DNA of 64,000 nucleotides from Agapetus fuscipes (GCA_951799405.1 OX637340.1:1240001-1304000), one strand, 5' to 3'; shown: positions 46,605 through 58,970, counted from the stretch's first letter. Numbers and translations: made by a program. The notes: generated by a model from the sequence alone, not told the origin.

Positions 46605-49600
46605 TTAAGATAAGCTGCTTAAGGTAGGAAAAGGGTTCTGTTTACTGACTACCAACTTTCTGTGCTGAAATGAAATGTAACCTTTGATTTTACCATCATA
46701 AATGAGATTGGCCACAATGCACTGTGTTTCATCTAGCCCCACGTCTCCCTGTCCCGTGAACTCCAGAGCTGCTTGCAACGAGCTCACGGGGATCTGATGC
46801 GTATTTTCCAAGAGGTAAACTTTCCTGAAAAGATTACGATAAGCGATGATCTTGATTTTTTCAACAATCAAATAAATGCCAGCTCTAATGAAGAATGACT
46901 CGTGTTTATCCATGACGGAATCAATTTGTTTAAGATTTCCTTGCTTGACAGCCTCAACCAGCTCCCAGAATTGTAGCAGATCATACTTTTCTAAAACTCG
47001 TTTAGACGGCATGTACCCGAGTAACATCTTCACTGGAACCAAGTATATTAAGATAAGTCTTTTATTCTTTAAGCTCTTCTTATGGCAATTCTCAAATGCA
47101 TAAGTCAAGTATTCGTCGGCAGACTTATAGTCAGAATCAAACATTGCCTTTCTCCCGACAAAGTATCTGTAGGTGATCTGCTGTGAGAGACAAAAATGAT
47201 CTTTGAAGACTGAAGATTCTATGGCTCGAATGAGGGGCTTGCACAAGTGCAGCTTGTTGATTTGGAAGTAAACTTTGAAGAGTTGATTGACGAGGGTCAG
47301 CATGCCGAGCCTTTTGGTATCGTTCTCAGATGATCTGTTGTCGGCGGCGCACACTCTGAAGCACGCCATTAAACATTCCGCAGCCTTCTCCAACACAGAA
47401 CCAGGGGTTTGGGTGGGACCTGAAATACAACAATTTGGATATTTAGATACTGTTACGAATGTAGGAGCCCAATTGCGTGGCTTGCTTATGTGTGTGTGTC
47501 CGCCCTTAGTATAGTCTACTGTGAGTTTGAATGTGTGTATGTTCCCAGGCATGTAGTTGTTGGTATGCGTAACTAGAATAGTATGGAACAATACAGAGGT
47601 GTGTGGAGAAGCTCACTATAGAAGGGTCCGGAATATGTGAGAGGCGTTCGTTTAGACATTATATATTTGGACCGCAATTGTGTGAGAGACCAGAGTCGAT
47701 TGAAACATTGAGCCATGAAGTCGATAAGCTAAGAGCACAATATCTGAATACTTACATAATCAGGTACAGAGCAGTTACCTTTAACAATAAAAATGCTAGG
47801 GGTATAGGTAGCCAAAACAAAATACCTACCGTGATGACCTCAACTGAAAACCAAGAAGATGTAGAATGGTTTACTTAGATAAACACAATTAATATGTTGC
47901 ATTAATAAGACAAAAGAAGAATGCCACAAACTGTTAGTAATCGGATCGACTTTAAATTTTGTTCGAAACAATTGGAGAATTTTTTACATGAAATATTGAT
48001 TTAAATCAGTTGAGTGGTGTAGGAGTCCATAGCGAACATATGTTGCATTTTATGTATTAGATTGGATAATGAATAGACAAAGTGAACTCACCTAAGCATC
48101 TTTCTGCTTGCTGCGCTATCAACCTCAAATCCAGACATACTGTGTACATGAGAGGCAGCGTCCAGTTCTCTTCCTTCTGCAGCTGCAACAGCTTGATGAC
48201 GGAGGAGATGCAGGCACTCTGATGCTTGTAGGCACCGGCAAAGTCCTTGGCTAGAAGCGACTGGAAAACACATCACAAGCAATGGTGAAGTCAAGTGTCA
48301 AACAAAGAATCAAACCACAATACAGCACAAATACCCCGGATATGTGTAAACTCCCCTCGATCGTGTGAATATAAAGATGTAGGTATAAAAGACACTATAA
48401 TAATAATAAATCAGGAGTTTTACAGCGCCTTTTCATGACTCTTGGTCATGCCAAAGGCGCTTGCTCATATGAGCGTGCAAACAGGTGGGTCTTGAGAAAG
48501 GTGCTCTCCAGATCCATTTCACGCAGGTCATCTGGCAGGCCGCTCCATATTATTGGAGCAGCCACCTTGAAGGCTCAATATCCAAAAACGGTTTTCTTTT
48601 CTCTTCTTGGAAACTCTATCCGACTGCGACATGATGCTGCTGATCGTAGTGTTGCTGTTCTGCTGCTTGTGGTGGCTGGAGCTATCATGTTTTTTAAATA
48701 TTGCGATGCGGTCTCGCGCAGGCTCTTGAAGACCAGCAAGCCTATCTTGTACTGGACCTGTTTGTGTATCTTTAGCCAGTGAAGGGACTTCAGGTGTGGT
48801 GTAATATGACAGAATTTTGAAGCGCCGTGTATCAGTCTTGCTGCTGCATTCGTTATTCACTTTACGTGATGGAGGTGAGTTACTGCAATGTTATATACTT
48901 GAAGTAGGTACAGCAGAAACTGTGATGAAATATTCAACAACAGACATATAATGAGTGTAAAATCGAAGAAAGAATATATTTTAAATTGGATTTACCCTCC
49001 TTAGATATGTTATATTAAAGACACCTTAAAATTAAAGATAAAAAGGGCAACCATGCCTTGTTTTCATGGAAAAAGCAAGCCTTCCAATGACGCTTGATGT
49101 GACTTCAACTATACATAGTGATACAGTTTTAAGCATTCATGCTCACTTTCATGGTCGCAGTTGACGACAAATTGTTTTTGAGATTCTCAGGTTACATGTT
49201 CTATGTGCCTACGTTTTGCTTTCACAAGTAGAAACTATTCAAAAGGCTGTCAAAAAGATGTGGTAGTCTTCGCCGTGTTTGCAGTCAACAGCGTGTAGCT
49301 TTAATAACCAGCCTTGAGAATGCTTTCTGCCCGTGAAAGCAAAAGTTTGGCAGATAGAACATTGTCTAACCCAAAAAACTCAAATACAATTTTAAGCATA
49401 GAGAAATTCGACTTTCCCCAACAACGCAGTCACATATATCTGTCATTAAAAATAGTATAAATATAAAAAATGCTTGTTCAAGTAAGCGTGATTTCAAATG
49501 GTTGGAACCTAAAAGGCGATGGGAAGAAGGGCATGAAAAGAGTGCAGTGAACATTAAGGTAATGAAATAAGTAAGTACCTACTTGTGCAAAGATAGAGCT

Positions 49601-49956
49601 AAGTGGAGATACATTTGTGGATGTATTAACCACCCTAATTGATTGTTGATAAAACACAAGACAGTGGCGTACATGGCAAATTAAAAATGAAATTCTGAGA
49701 AGATTACATGAAGAAAATAAAACAGTATTAAAAGGATTAGGAAAGCACTTACTTTCACGCTGTTGAAATGGGCATTCAGGATTTCATCTAGCGGGTTCGA
49801 CAACGCGTTTTCAATGATCGGTTCAAAATCTGCTCCGTACAGATTTCTATTCGCAACATGGTCGTCCTGCAGAGAGACCATCCGAGCCAATATGTGGCCC
49901 TGGCAGCCTCTGAACGCTCTCTGGAACTGATGCAAAAACTGATTTAGAGTCAACAT
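46605..49956 (-). CDS. PCID2: PCID2, PCI domain-containing protein 2 (TREX-2 complex), 3 coding exons
   Basis: Coding exons on the minus strand are 49956-49753, 48260-48092 and 47419-46605, with GT/AG junctions and matching phases. The sum is 1188 nt, giving 395 aa, close to the roughly 400 aa usual for the family. The protein starts [15 protein letters not shown], and the second exon contains [19 protein letters not shown]. The last exon holds [78 protein letters not shown], the PCI-domain end with [20 protein letters not shown], and the C-terminal [11 protein letters not shown] signature. PCID2 (yeast Thp1 relative) is a scaffold of TREX-2, which couples transcription to mRNA export at nuclear pores. 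It lies tail-to-tail with the secreted-protein gene and head-to-head with AAR2. The upstream in-frame TTG at 49977 is not used because the ATG at 49956 aligns with the family N-terminus. Intron 1 carries an old LINE tail. Confidence 0.95.
48415..48875 (-). mobile_element. LINE 3' remnant in PCID2 intron 1
   Basis: This is related to the fragment at 12.7 kb: AAGGCGCTTGCTCATATGA, a GTGGGTCTTGAGA block, and a LERE/PERPA-type LINE C-terminal remnant. The minus strand also preserves traces of the usual CVSYY-type region near 48800. It is broken by stops. It lies within PCID2 intron 1 in the same strand as PCID2. Confidence 0.55.
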
Positions 49957-50590
49957 TTCTTCATGCACGGATATCAATCGAAATCCACAGTGTTTTTAGT
50001 TGTTTAAAATATAAAAAAAACCCTTAAATATGAATATCCATCACTTTCTGCCTAAAACACGTCAAGAAAATTCAAATTTCTTTCAGAAAAGCGTTCGAAA
50101 ACAAAACACTGTCAAAGTACGTCCGTTATGATGGTCTGACAGGTGCCAACCTGACAGCTAAATGCTGTAAAACAATACATATTTCCCAAAATATAAGGAA
50201 AACTAATTGTGTAGGTTCTTTTATTGGTTCATCTAATATCCGACTGCTTTTACTGTGTAGTTATTTTTATTGTATAAAAAAGGAAAAATAATTTCATTGA
50301 CGTTCCTGAAGGAGTAAATTCGTTTTTTCGTCGTCGTTAGTTTCGATTTTTTTCACGCCATTATTTTAGGTATGGAAGTATGTATTTGTTTTTATAATAC
50401 AGGGAGATTTGAAAATTTTGTCTAGTAGCTGTCAAGGCAATTTCACAGTCAATTTTTTGTTTTACTGGTGTGTACATTTTACTATTGAAATTTCGTAAAA
50501 AAAGAAGAAAGTCACATTTGACAGATGCTTGCTTAAAATAACCTCAAAATTGTGCTTAAATTTTCTCGGAAAGTTTGAAATTCTACAAGC
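49957..50590. promoter_or_regulatory. Candidate bidirectional promoter between PCID2 and AAR2
   Basis: This interval separates the two divergent start codons and must hold both 5' UTRs and core promoters unless a remote 5' exon exists. I see no interspersed repeat in it, in contrast to the rest of the window. There is no clear TATA box at an expected spacing, which is common for housekeeping genes. The promoter role is inferred from geometry only. Confidence 0.5.
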
Positions 50591-53500
50591 ATGTCTTCGT
50601 CTCTAGAGATGGATCAGAGTTTTGCTCAGCGACTGTTCCTAGAAGGTGGAACATTAATATTTCTGGGAGTTCCAGAAGGAACCGAATTTGGTATTGACAT
50701 GAAGTCCTGGAACACTGCCGGTGATTTCAGAGGGATTAAGATGATTCCGCCGGGTCTGCACTTCATACACTACGCGGCTGTCAGCAAATCCACTGGCGAC
50801 GTTGGACCAAGGTTCGTATTTGGTCAGCATCATCAATGTGGAATTCAATTTAAAAATGCTATTTCTAATGTCTTCCAGCCTGTCCATGGATGGAATTCAA
50901 ACTTTATCCTATCTTTCGTACTGAATAAGCAATAGCCAAACAAGGGCCTTCTCTCACTTACTTTGTAAACTCTATTTTTATGTGAGTGCTGAAATTTATG
51001 CTTTTATGAAGTGTAAATCTTGTAGGTACAGGTAAGTAATCCTTTTTTTCAACTTTGATTAAAAAACGCAACGCAAACGCAACTAATATATAATATATAT
51101 ACAAGGATAATTTATTTATAAGGTACACATAATTGAAGAGCGCCGTTTTTGTGTGTGTCACACCTCAAGAGCCCTCTCAAATCACGGATAAGATTTTTTG
51201 TAAAGATGCGTCTTTAGTGCTCCTTTAAAGACACCAACAGTTTCTGCCTTCCTCACATTAGGTGGTAGTCTGTTCCACTCCATTGGGCCCGCAACCCGGA
51301 AAGCACGGTCCCCAAAATTAGTGCGTGTCTGACGTGACGGCTGGACTAAGTCAACCACCCCACACCCTGCAGATCTGAGAGTTTGGCGTCTCAAATCTAT
51401 CTCAATAGGTGAGAACATGTCAGACAGGTATGAAGGAGCCGTACCATTGACAGCTTTGTAAACCATCAAACAAACACGGTAGACCACCCTCTCCGGAAAA
51501 CGAAGCCAATGCAGTTCTTTCAACAATGGAGTAATATGATTAAATTTGGACATCCCGAAAATGAGTCTTGCTGCAGAGTTCAGCACAGATTGTAGTCGGC
51601 TGAACTGTTTTTTCGGCTGACCTATATACAGCGTTGAGCAATAGTCAACCCGAGACATCACAAAAGCGTTAACCAGGGTCCTGACCGCCCCTGATGGTAA
51701 ACATCTCCTGATTGCCTTAATCTGGCGAAGTTCAAAAAACGAGGAGGATACCGTGTTATTCAACTGCTCTCTCATTGTGAGGTTCCGATCCAGTGTGACT
51801 CCTAGAAGTCTCACTGAATCTGACGGCTGAATCAGCTGTCCCCCAATGGAGAGTGGTACGCGAGTTGTCAGGAGATGATCACGCCTGGACGTAGCCGCCC
51901 ACATAATTTCCGTCTTACCCATGTTAAGGATTAGGCCATTGCTTGTCATCCATTCACCGATCTCCGCAATGCAAGCTGCCATTCTGTTACTGAGAGCTCC
52001 CGCCATGTGTGGTCGACACTGAGAGTAAATCTGCCAGTCATCTGCATATGCATGTGTAGTAAGGCTCCATTTCTCGACTATGCTCTCAATGTCGGCCGTG
52101 TATAAAATAAATAGGATCGGTCCCAACACAGACCCCTGCGGCACTCCGGAGATCAGCGAATAGGAAGGTGAGACACAGTCACAAGTACGCACTACCTGCT
52201 TGCGATCCGCCAAATAGGAGGTGAACCACGCCAGAGCCTTATCTCTCAAGCCGTACGCATCCTCCAACCTCTTTATCAAGATATCATGACATACGGTGTC
52301 AAAAGCCGCACTCATGTCCAGAAGAGCTAGGAGCGCAAGATTCCCGCAATCCACTGCCGATATCAGATCTGAGACTACGGTCAACAAACCAGTTTCAGTT
52401 GAATAATATTTCCTATAGGCTGATTGCCTTTTCGGCATCAGGTTGTTATCACTCAGATAAGATACCAGCCGGTTAGAGACAATACGCTCCAGCACCTTGG
52501 ACAAAAACGGCAAATTCGACACCGGCCTGAAATTGGAGGGATCATTAGGATCGAGATTTGGTTTTTTTAGTATCGGCGTTATCTGCGCTTCCTTCAAAAA
52601 AGAGGGAACAGTGGATTCCACAAGGCATCCATTAATAAGCCTTACAATAAATGGAGCCACTTGTAAGATGCACTCTTTCAGCACCCACGCTGGCACAGGA
52701 TCAAGATCACACTGCTTATTTGGTGATCCCACTACGACTCGCGTTACCTCCTCAATAGAGGTCAGCTCAAGCATTTCAAGTTGCGAATTGCACATAGATA
52801 TAACTAAGCTACACATATAGTGTTACTTCTTGCTGCGTTATCTCCGAAGGGGTCGCATGTGGCGAGTTGAACCTATTTATTTTTACAGGTAAGGGAGCCG
52901 GCTTTACGCCAACCACTTCAGTTGAAGTGTGGGTTTCCCAGCTCCTGAGAGGGCTGGTACTTTTTTCTTGTGAAGGCTGAGTATTTTATTTTGGGTTTGA
53001 AATAAACACTGAAACGGGAAATCATTTCTACCACCCTCGGCAGGATTCGAACCCTAGCTCATGGCATGGAGTGCAAGCACTCTACCAACTGAGCTATCGA
53101 CCGGACGAGATGATATGAAAGAGTTGGAGGAATATGTTTTTCACAAACAATTAGATGGATTTACTTTGTTTGATTAACCTGGTAGAGTGTAGGCTAGTGG
53201 GAAATGAGGTTTCGTACATAATGTTTTCTTTTGTTTTGTTTCAGAATTGGCTTTATGCATAATTTTGTACCGAAAGACTTTGTAGTAAAAATTTGGAATG
53301 CTGAAGCAGAAGATCTTACGGATGACAGCATAAGTGTGGAGAGCATACAGAGGCTTAAAGATAACCTCCTGAATATTGATCGCTTCCTGGCTCCGTACCC
53401 GTATGAAATATTCCGCAAATGGCAATCTCTGTCTTCCAACATCACAGGTATACTTCTTTTTTTATTATTGGTTTATCATTCAAAGAAATTAAAAAAAACA

Positions 53501-55894
53501 TTTTCCTCTTATTCATAAAAAGGTTTTAAGTAATTATAAAACCAGTTTAAAGTCCATTATTCCATACTAGAAAGTGGGTTTTACTCTGGTTTTAGTTTTA
53601 ATCAATCCAATGAATAAGACCATTTAACCTTTGCGTTTCTGAATATTCTGGCTAAATGAATACCCCATGTGCGGAATACTTTTCAAGCACATTTTGAAAA
53701 ACATTTGTTGATTTCTTACGTTAATTGATCGATGACACTTCAAACTATGTGAACAGTCACATGTATAAGTTATTCAAAAGCAAAAACCATAATGGTCTAG
53801 CACATATTTACACTTGCAGGCTTTTGAATTCTTGAACACAGATGTCAGGGATAAGTTCAAAGTTGGATGACATCTATAATTGACAGTTTATACTTGTATG
53901 CAAGTTTATACTTGACGTCTATGCGTGTCACCCGCAGTTGAAGGGTTAAGAATGGTTAAAAAAAATTGTGTTGTAAAAGAAATCAGCTTTTGAATTTATT
54001 GTTTATGAAACTGCGGGTAAAATATTAAATAAATGATTGTTTATTTCAGAAAATCTTGCTGTTAAATTAACACCAGAAAACCGAAGAATAAGATCAGCTC
54101 TGGAATTGATATCATGCAATAATGATGAAAGACCTCGGGGGAAAAACAAAACTAAAACGCTACCAACTGTACCAGACAATTCGTCAAAGGTCGATGGCTC
54201 AATAGAAGTCAAGGATTTGTGTGAACTTGGCTTGGATAAGTCAGCTGCCACTTCATCAACATCACTTGATCCCAAAGCGGAAGTAAAGGAAGAGTGTCCT
54301 TCAGTGCCGGTGAATAAAAGAAGAAGTAGAACTGTTGAAGAAAAAGAAGAAGAGTTGTTACCACATCTCAAGCCAGCTCCAGGTATAATGGAACATTATA
54401 ATTTTTTTTTCATTATTTTTTCCTGTTTGTGGGCTTTATCTAGGCCTATTTATCATAATTTTTGCATTAAATATGAGCGTTAACCCCTGGGCGCCAGAGA
54501 TTTTCTGCCTAATTCAGACACCCAACTCGTGGTGTTTTATATTAAATATCTCCAAAGATACAAAACATATCTCCTGTGGGTTTTTTTGTATCAAAAAACA
54601 ATAAAATAAACTTTTTTTAGTGCCTAACAAAAAAAAAGAAACTTTTGTGAAATAATTATTATACTCCATCATAATTTAGTCTTTAGATTATGGAAAAAAG
54701 ATCGAGATTCTAAAAATAGATATACCTCATTAGTATGCGTAGGCACGAAATCCCAGTACATCGCAAAAAATAGACAGTTAATGACCCTTTTTATTTACAC
54801 AGAGATTTTTTTTGAGCCTGTAGTGTTCTTATGTCAACAAATTGTGGAATTCGGCTTTTTCATGAGTCCGTTTTCAAGGTCAACTTAAACATTATATTTT
54901 AAATACCTACAAATAAAAATGAATGCTTTGACTTTATTGGTGGATGGTTCTACCCAATAGCAGTACTTCATGCGATTTTCAATCTTATTGCTGTGTAAAA
55001 ACTAAAGAAAAATGAAAAAAATCGCGTATAGTACCATGATCGCGGATCCGGGTTCCGGCGCTCGAGGGGTTAAATGCCAATATATCTTAGCCACATAGAT
55101 TATAGATATAAATTAAAGAAGTTGGCAGCAATTAATAGTTTTTATTTGCCACAGAATTTCTTAAATTGTAACACTGACTGTTTTGATATTATTTTTTAAA
55201 AGCAAGAAAGCAAAATATTCATTCATTTAACCTCCACAAAGTGACAAGAATTCAATGTTATCTTTGTATTTGCTTCAGGAACTGCCTTGCGACTCACTCC
55301 ATTTCCAGACGCAAACTATCCAGAAAATTCTACTCCTGCTGAAATCACAAAACATTCATTGGACCAGACCTACGTCCTTGATTACTTGATAAAATCACAC
55401 TCCAGGTAAGTTTTGCAAAATTATATTAATTTATTTTACTGTTTTTGTAATCATGTACACGTAACAATTATTTTTGGATTTCTTTTAGACCTCTAGATAT
55501 CATAGGAGAGTTGGAGTTTGCGTATGTGTGCTTTCTGGTCGGGCACTCGCTTGATGCATTCGAACAGTGGAAAAAACTGGTCACTTTGATTTGTTCGTGT
55601 GAAGAGGCAATCCACAAGTACAGACAAGTCTATCTGCAATTTGTCAATTCACTTGAAATACAAATAACCGAGATCCCAGAGGAATTCCTGGCCGACATTG
55701 TCATGAACAATAATGTGATTTACGTCAAATTGAGGGATTTCTTTAAGACGGTGATTATAAGTGATGATATTGAGCCGAGACTGAGAACCGCGATTGACAG
55801 GTTCAAGGACAATTTGACAGAAAAGTTCATGTGGGACTTTACTTCATTGGATCAAGAAGACGATGATGAACGGCCTGTGATTGTAAAATTATAA
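50591..55894 (+). CDS. AAR2: AAR2 splicing factor homolog (U5 snRNP assembly), 5 coding exons
   Basis: Coding exons are 50591-50811, 53245-53447, 54050-54382, 55279-55405 and 55489-55894. All have AG/GT boundaries and consistent phases, totalling 1290 nt (429 aa). Family signatures in order: FLEGGTLIFLGVPEGTEFGI near the N-terminus; then FRGIKMIPPGLHFIHYAAVS; GPR spliced to IGFMHNF across intron 1; RFLAPYPYEIFRKWQSL; TPENRRIRSAL; TPAEITKHSLD; GELEFAYVCFLVGHSLDAFE; and EKFMWDF near the C-terminus. AAR2 chaperones PRP8 during U5 snRNP maturation. The protein is longer than the roughly 384-residue vertebrate form, and the extra length is a charged linker (about residues 165-250, with RRSRTVEEKEEELL), as expected for a variable linker between the two folded domains. 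Intron 1 (2.4 kb) holds a LINE inserted in a SINE, both antisense. A run of AATAAA-containing sequence at about 55910-55930 is a plausible polyadenylation signal. Confidence 0.95.
51063..53106 (-). repeat. tRNA-derived SINE, family B, split by a LINE
   Basis: The main part is 52801-53106, with A box TAGCTCAGTTGGTAGAGTGC and B box GGGTTCGAATCCTGCC, both well kept. The last few bases (AGTTGCGTTGCG) are on the other side of the LINE at 51063-51090. The CR1/L2-group LINE therefore inserted near the 3' end of this SINE. It lies in AAR2 intron 1. Confidence 0.85.
51118..52800 (-). mobile_element. CR1/L2-group LINE, second copy of the 16-kb family, inserted in a SINE
   Basis: A long open frame on the minus strand (52816-51182, about 544 residues) is the same LINE family as the copy at 15.9-18.3 kb. 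It shares VVGSPNKQC.LDPVP, STETG, LLDMSAAFDTV, SGVPQGSVLGPILFILYTA, HAYADDWQIYS, and the 3' UTR word TTGAGGTGTGACACACACAA. It is more strongly 5'-truncated. It sits in AAR2 intron 1, antisense to AAR2, and splits a family-B SINE: AACTAA-containing SINE sequence is found on both sides, consistent with a short target duplication. The open frame suggests a fairly recent insertion. Confidence 0.92.
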
Positions 55895-56247
55895 GGATTT
55901 TTGTAAATTTAAAATAAAATAAAATAAAATAAGTTTATAATATGTACTGCTCAGTGTTCCTTATTTTTTATTTATTTTGAATGCAGGTTCTCCATATATA
56001 TACTCAAAAGAGGAGAGACATCTTGTACGGAATATGCAAACTAAAATACTAAAACCATTGGAAGGTTTATAAGCATGTAAGATAAGTTCTAATATATTTC
56101 AAAAAACACCAAAAAGCTTCCGGCTTTCACAGTAAGAGGGTTGTTTTGAAAATTAAGTAATACCTTATTTTATATTTATTTCACAGGTTGTTTGTTACCC
56201 ATAGTTCCTAAAAAATATAACATTGAGAATGAAAGCATTAAACTCTT

Positions 56248-56460
56248 CCTTGACTTATAGGTTAGTATGGTGCTGACCACCCATGCTGTAGAAAATGGTT
56301 CATTTTGCCAATATCATCCCTGTTTCAGGGAAGATCGGCAAGAGTTGCAGGGTGTATGTTTACTTCAGTTTTGAGTTTTTATATTGCAAGTCCACATGCG
56401 GCATGTTTAAGCACGAACTTATACGTGTCTGCTTGTGAAAAACTTAGATTAGATTAGTCA
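56248..56460 (+). repeat. Family-A SINE-like repeat
   Basis: CCTTGACTTATAGGTTAGTA head, ATCATCCCTGTTTCAGGG, CACATGCGGCATGTTTAAG, and ACTTAGATTAGATTAG tail. Confidence 0.85.
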
Positions 56461-56461
56461 A

Positions 56462-56615
56462 TGAGGTCCGTACATGAATTGGCACAGACAAAATTGTGAC
56501 TTCACACGGCTGGGTTCAAAATGTAAAGGCAAAAAAAAATGTTATCGGTTGCTAAAGACCGCGGTCCCATGCACGTGTGGCGTTTGCCCGCCGAGAAAAA
56601 AAACTAAATTAAATT
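56462..56615 (-). repeat. Dispersed repeat, CTCGG-GGGCAAACG family, inverse copy
   Basis: TTGTGACTTCACACGGCTGG, TTATCGGTTGCTAAAGACC and GTGGCGTTTGCCCGCCGAGA mirror the 33.0-kb copy. It begins right after a family-A SINE. Confidence 0.5.
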
Positions 56616-56892
56616 TGTGCTGAGAGTCCATTTGCTGATTGAGACCTGCAAGCTCCATCTTGAAATATTTTTCCACTTTTGGAAATTTACATCAGTGATC
56701 AGAAGTTTGTGACAGGTCGCAGCTGATTTGACAAAGTTTGAAAAATTACGTCCTCCCGTTAAAAATCCATCCATCATAAATTTGGAGGGCTCTTGACCCA
56801 ATTTTACAAATGGAGGACACGATAATAATTATTTTGGTAATAGGTACCAAGGTAGGGGTAGGAAGGAAAAATAAATAATTGGATACAGCAAA

Positions 56893-57388
56893 AATAATGC
56901 AACTAAGCTACACATAAAGTGCAACTTCTTGCCTGCGTTATCCCTGAAGGGGTCGCACGTGGGTGCGGGACCTTTTTATTTTTACGGGCAAGGGGGCCGG
57001 CCTCACACCAACCACTTTCAGTTGAAGTGGGGGTTTCCCAGCTCCCGGGGGGGTGGGGTGGTTCTCATTTCAAGGCTGAGTAAACCTTGAGATCGAACCC
57101 TTGCTCTCGGCATGGAATGCAAGCATTCTACCAATTGAGCTATCGACCTTTCAACGAGCTTGGTCGTCGTCGCTACAAAGTGCCAATTCTCAAGCAAGAC
57201 CCAGTTGCTGTAAGGCTGGATGGACCTTTGGTGACCGGTCATTGGTAAAGGTTTTATTAATTTTTCAACCCAGCGAAGAGCAAATTTGAAAATCTAAATG
57301 TTATATTTTTTTGTGCTCCGCCGGGATTCGAAACCACAACCTTCGATTCAGAGTCCGAAGTGTTACCACTGAACTACGGACCGGTCAT
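56893..57388 (-). repeat. Dimeric tRNA-derived SINE, family B
   Basis: Two tRNA-like heads as in the 21.7-kb copy: GGTCCGTAGTTCAGTGGTAA, then ATAGCTCAATTGGTAGAATG with GGGTTCGATCTCAAGG. The uninterrupted linker here defines the insertion point of the palindrome at 31.5 kb. Confidence 0.88.
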
Positions 57389-57448
57389 ACATACTTGCAT
57401 TTTTATAATTTTTACGAAAGTGTGATTAAATAAATAAGTACCTACTTA

Positions 57449-57738
57449 GGGGCCGTCCATAAATTACGTCATCGATTTTTGCCGATTTTCGACCCCCCCC
57501 CCCCTTACAATCATCCTATAGTCATTATCTAATGACGCCTCCCCCCTCTTGCTGTAATAATGGATGAGCTTAATAATTAATAATGTTATATATCTTACAT
57601 AATATTTTGTATATTTTGTAGAAATTGGTATTTACAAGAACGACGTTACTTTTGGTACTCGTACGTCATTTGCCATCATCTGCAGACCAGACTCCCCCCC
57701 CCATAATTCGAATGACGTAATATATGGACGGCCTCTTA
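57449..57738. mobile_element. Short inverted-repeat element with GGCCGTCCATA termini
   Basis: The left end GGGGCCGTCCATAAATTACG and right end CGTAATATATGGACGGCCTC are inverted repeats of about 25 bp ending in ACGTCAT. Poly-C runs lie just inside both ends (about 57495 and 57695). There is no coding capacity. The terminal word is common in insect MITEs. It lies directly after a family-B SINE. Confidence 0.75.
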
Positions 57739-57892
57739 GATAATATTATGTAAGTATTTGAATAAAAATAAAAATGAAAATGTTTTTTTTACACCAACTT
57801 GTTGTCTACATACCTGCCAAATTACAAATATTGTTATGCATATTTAAAAATTCTTTTTACTTCCAGCTTTTGAAAAAAATATTTGTGATAAC

Positions 57893-58084
57893 CTATCTGG
57901 CTGGGGTGGTTTGGGGATTGGTTCTCATTTCTTGCGAAGGCTGAGTAACCCTTGTCGCTCTTTTATTTTGTGGTGGAAATAAGCACCGAAACGGGAAAGT
58001 ATTTCTAACACCCTCAGTTGGGATCGAACCCTAGCTCTCCGCATGGAATGCGGGCACTCTACCAAGCGAGCTATTAACCGGGCT
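57893..58084 (-). repeat. tRNA-derived SINE, family B, 3'-truncated
   Basis: A box TAGCTCGCTTGGTAGAGTGC and B box GGGTTCGATCCCAACTGAGG, body to CTGGCTGGGGT. Confidence 0.8.
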
Positions 58085-58324
58085 ACATGTTACAACCACG
58101 TTACAACCATTGAGTTACAACATATCATTTAAGTACCCTGATCATGGATTTATGTACACACTTCTTGACCATGTATCTATTTAGGTGTGACATTATACGA
58201 ACGGTGTTAGCTGTGAAATAAAGTGTCATGGCGCTCGCACTGGTTTCCCGCGCTCACACACAGCGGGCTATTGTCGCGCGTAGTCAAATAATTAACCGCT
58301 CGGTCGCGCTGTAATTACGCCGGG

Positions 58325-58970
58325 CGTCATGTCGATACTGGTGCCCCCTGTGCCCCCTATACCTCCTGTGCTCCCTATGCCTCCAATGCCCACTGTCTCC
58401 TATGACTTCTATACCCCTGTACCCTAAAGTTGCTGTGCCCTCCTTTAGCCATTTTGCCCCTGAGACCTCTGTACCCCTTGAGCTCCCTACGCTCCCTCTT
58501 CCTCCTGTGCTTCCTATACATTCCTCTTGTGTCCCTATAACCCTGTACCCCGTAGTCCCATGTGCTCTATGTACCTCTTATACCCCTGTGCCCCCTAAGA
58601 TCCCTGATCCCTATATGCTTCCTTTTCGTTCCGTGTTCCCTATACCTCCTGTGAGCCTATACTCCCTGTACCCCTGTCTCTATAGCTGCATACACCTATA
58701 CCCCCATTGCCCCCTTATGCCCCTTGTGTCCCTTGTGTGGTCTTTGCCTGCTGTGCTCGGTAATATCCTGCGCCTCTTATTCTCCGACCTCCGTGTACCC
58801 CTTGTAAAACTATTCCCCGTCTGCCCTCTAAGCCCCCTGTACTTCCTATACCCCATGCGACCCCTAGCCCCTAAGCCCACTGTGTCTCCTATACCCCCGT
58901 GCTCCCTATACCTTCTGTGCCCCTACGCCCCCTGAGCTCCCTGTACCCCCCATGTCCCTCCTGCCGGGAA
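58325..58970 (+). repeat. C/T-rich degenerate minisatellite
   Basis: About 640 bp of imperfect units like CCCCTGTACCCCCTATACCT, with strong strand asymmetry (C and T far above G and A). The long proline/leucine/tyrosine open frame at 58402-58935 is a by-product of the repeat and has no recognisable domain. Confidence 0.8.

Noticed and set aside
48088..48294. 68-codon minus-strand open frame
   Set aside because: It is a shifted frame over PCID2 exon 2; the true frame gives [19 protein letters not shown].
53035..53106. Possible functional tRNA gene (good A and B boxes on the minus strand)
   Set aside because: It is the head of a family-B SINE; spacing and stems do not give a complete cloverleaf.
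58402..58935. 177-codon proline/leucine-rich open frame
   Set aside because: It follows the C/T-rich minisatellite and has no domain; length is explained by lack of A in the repeat.
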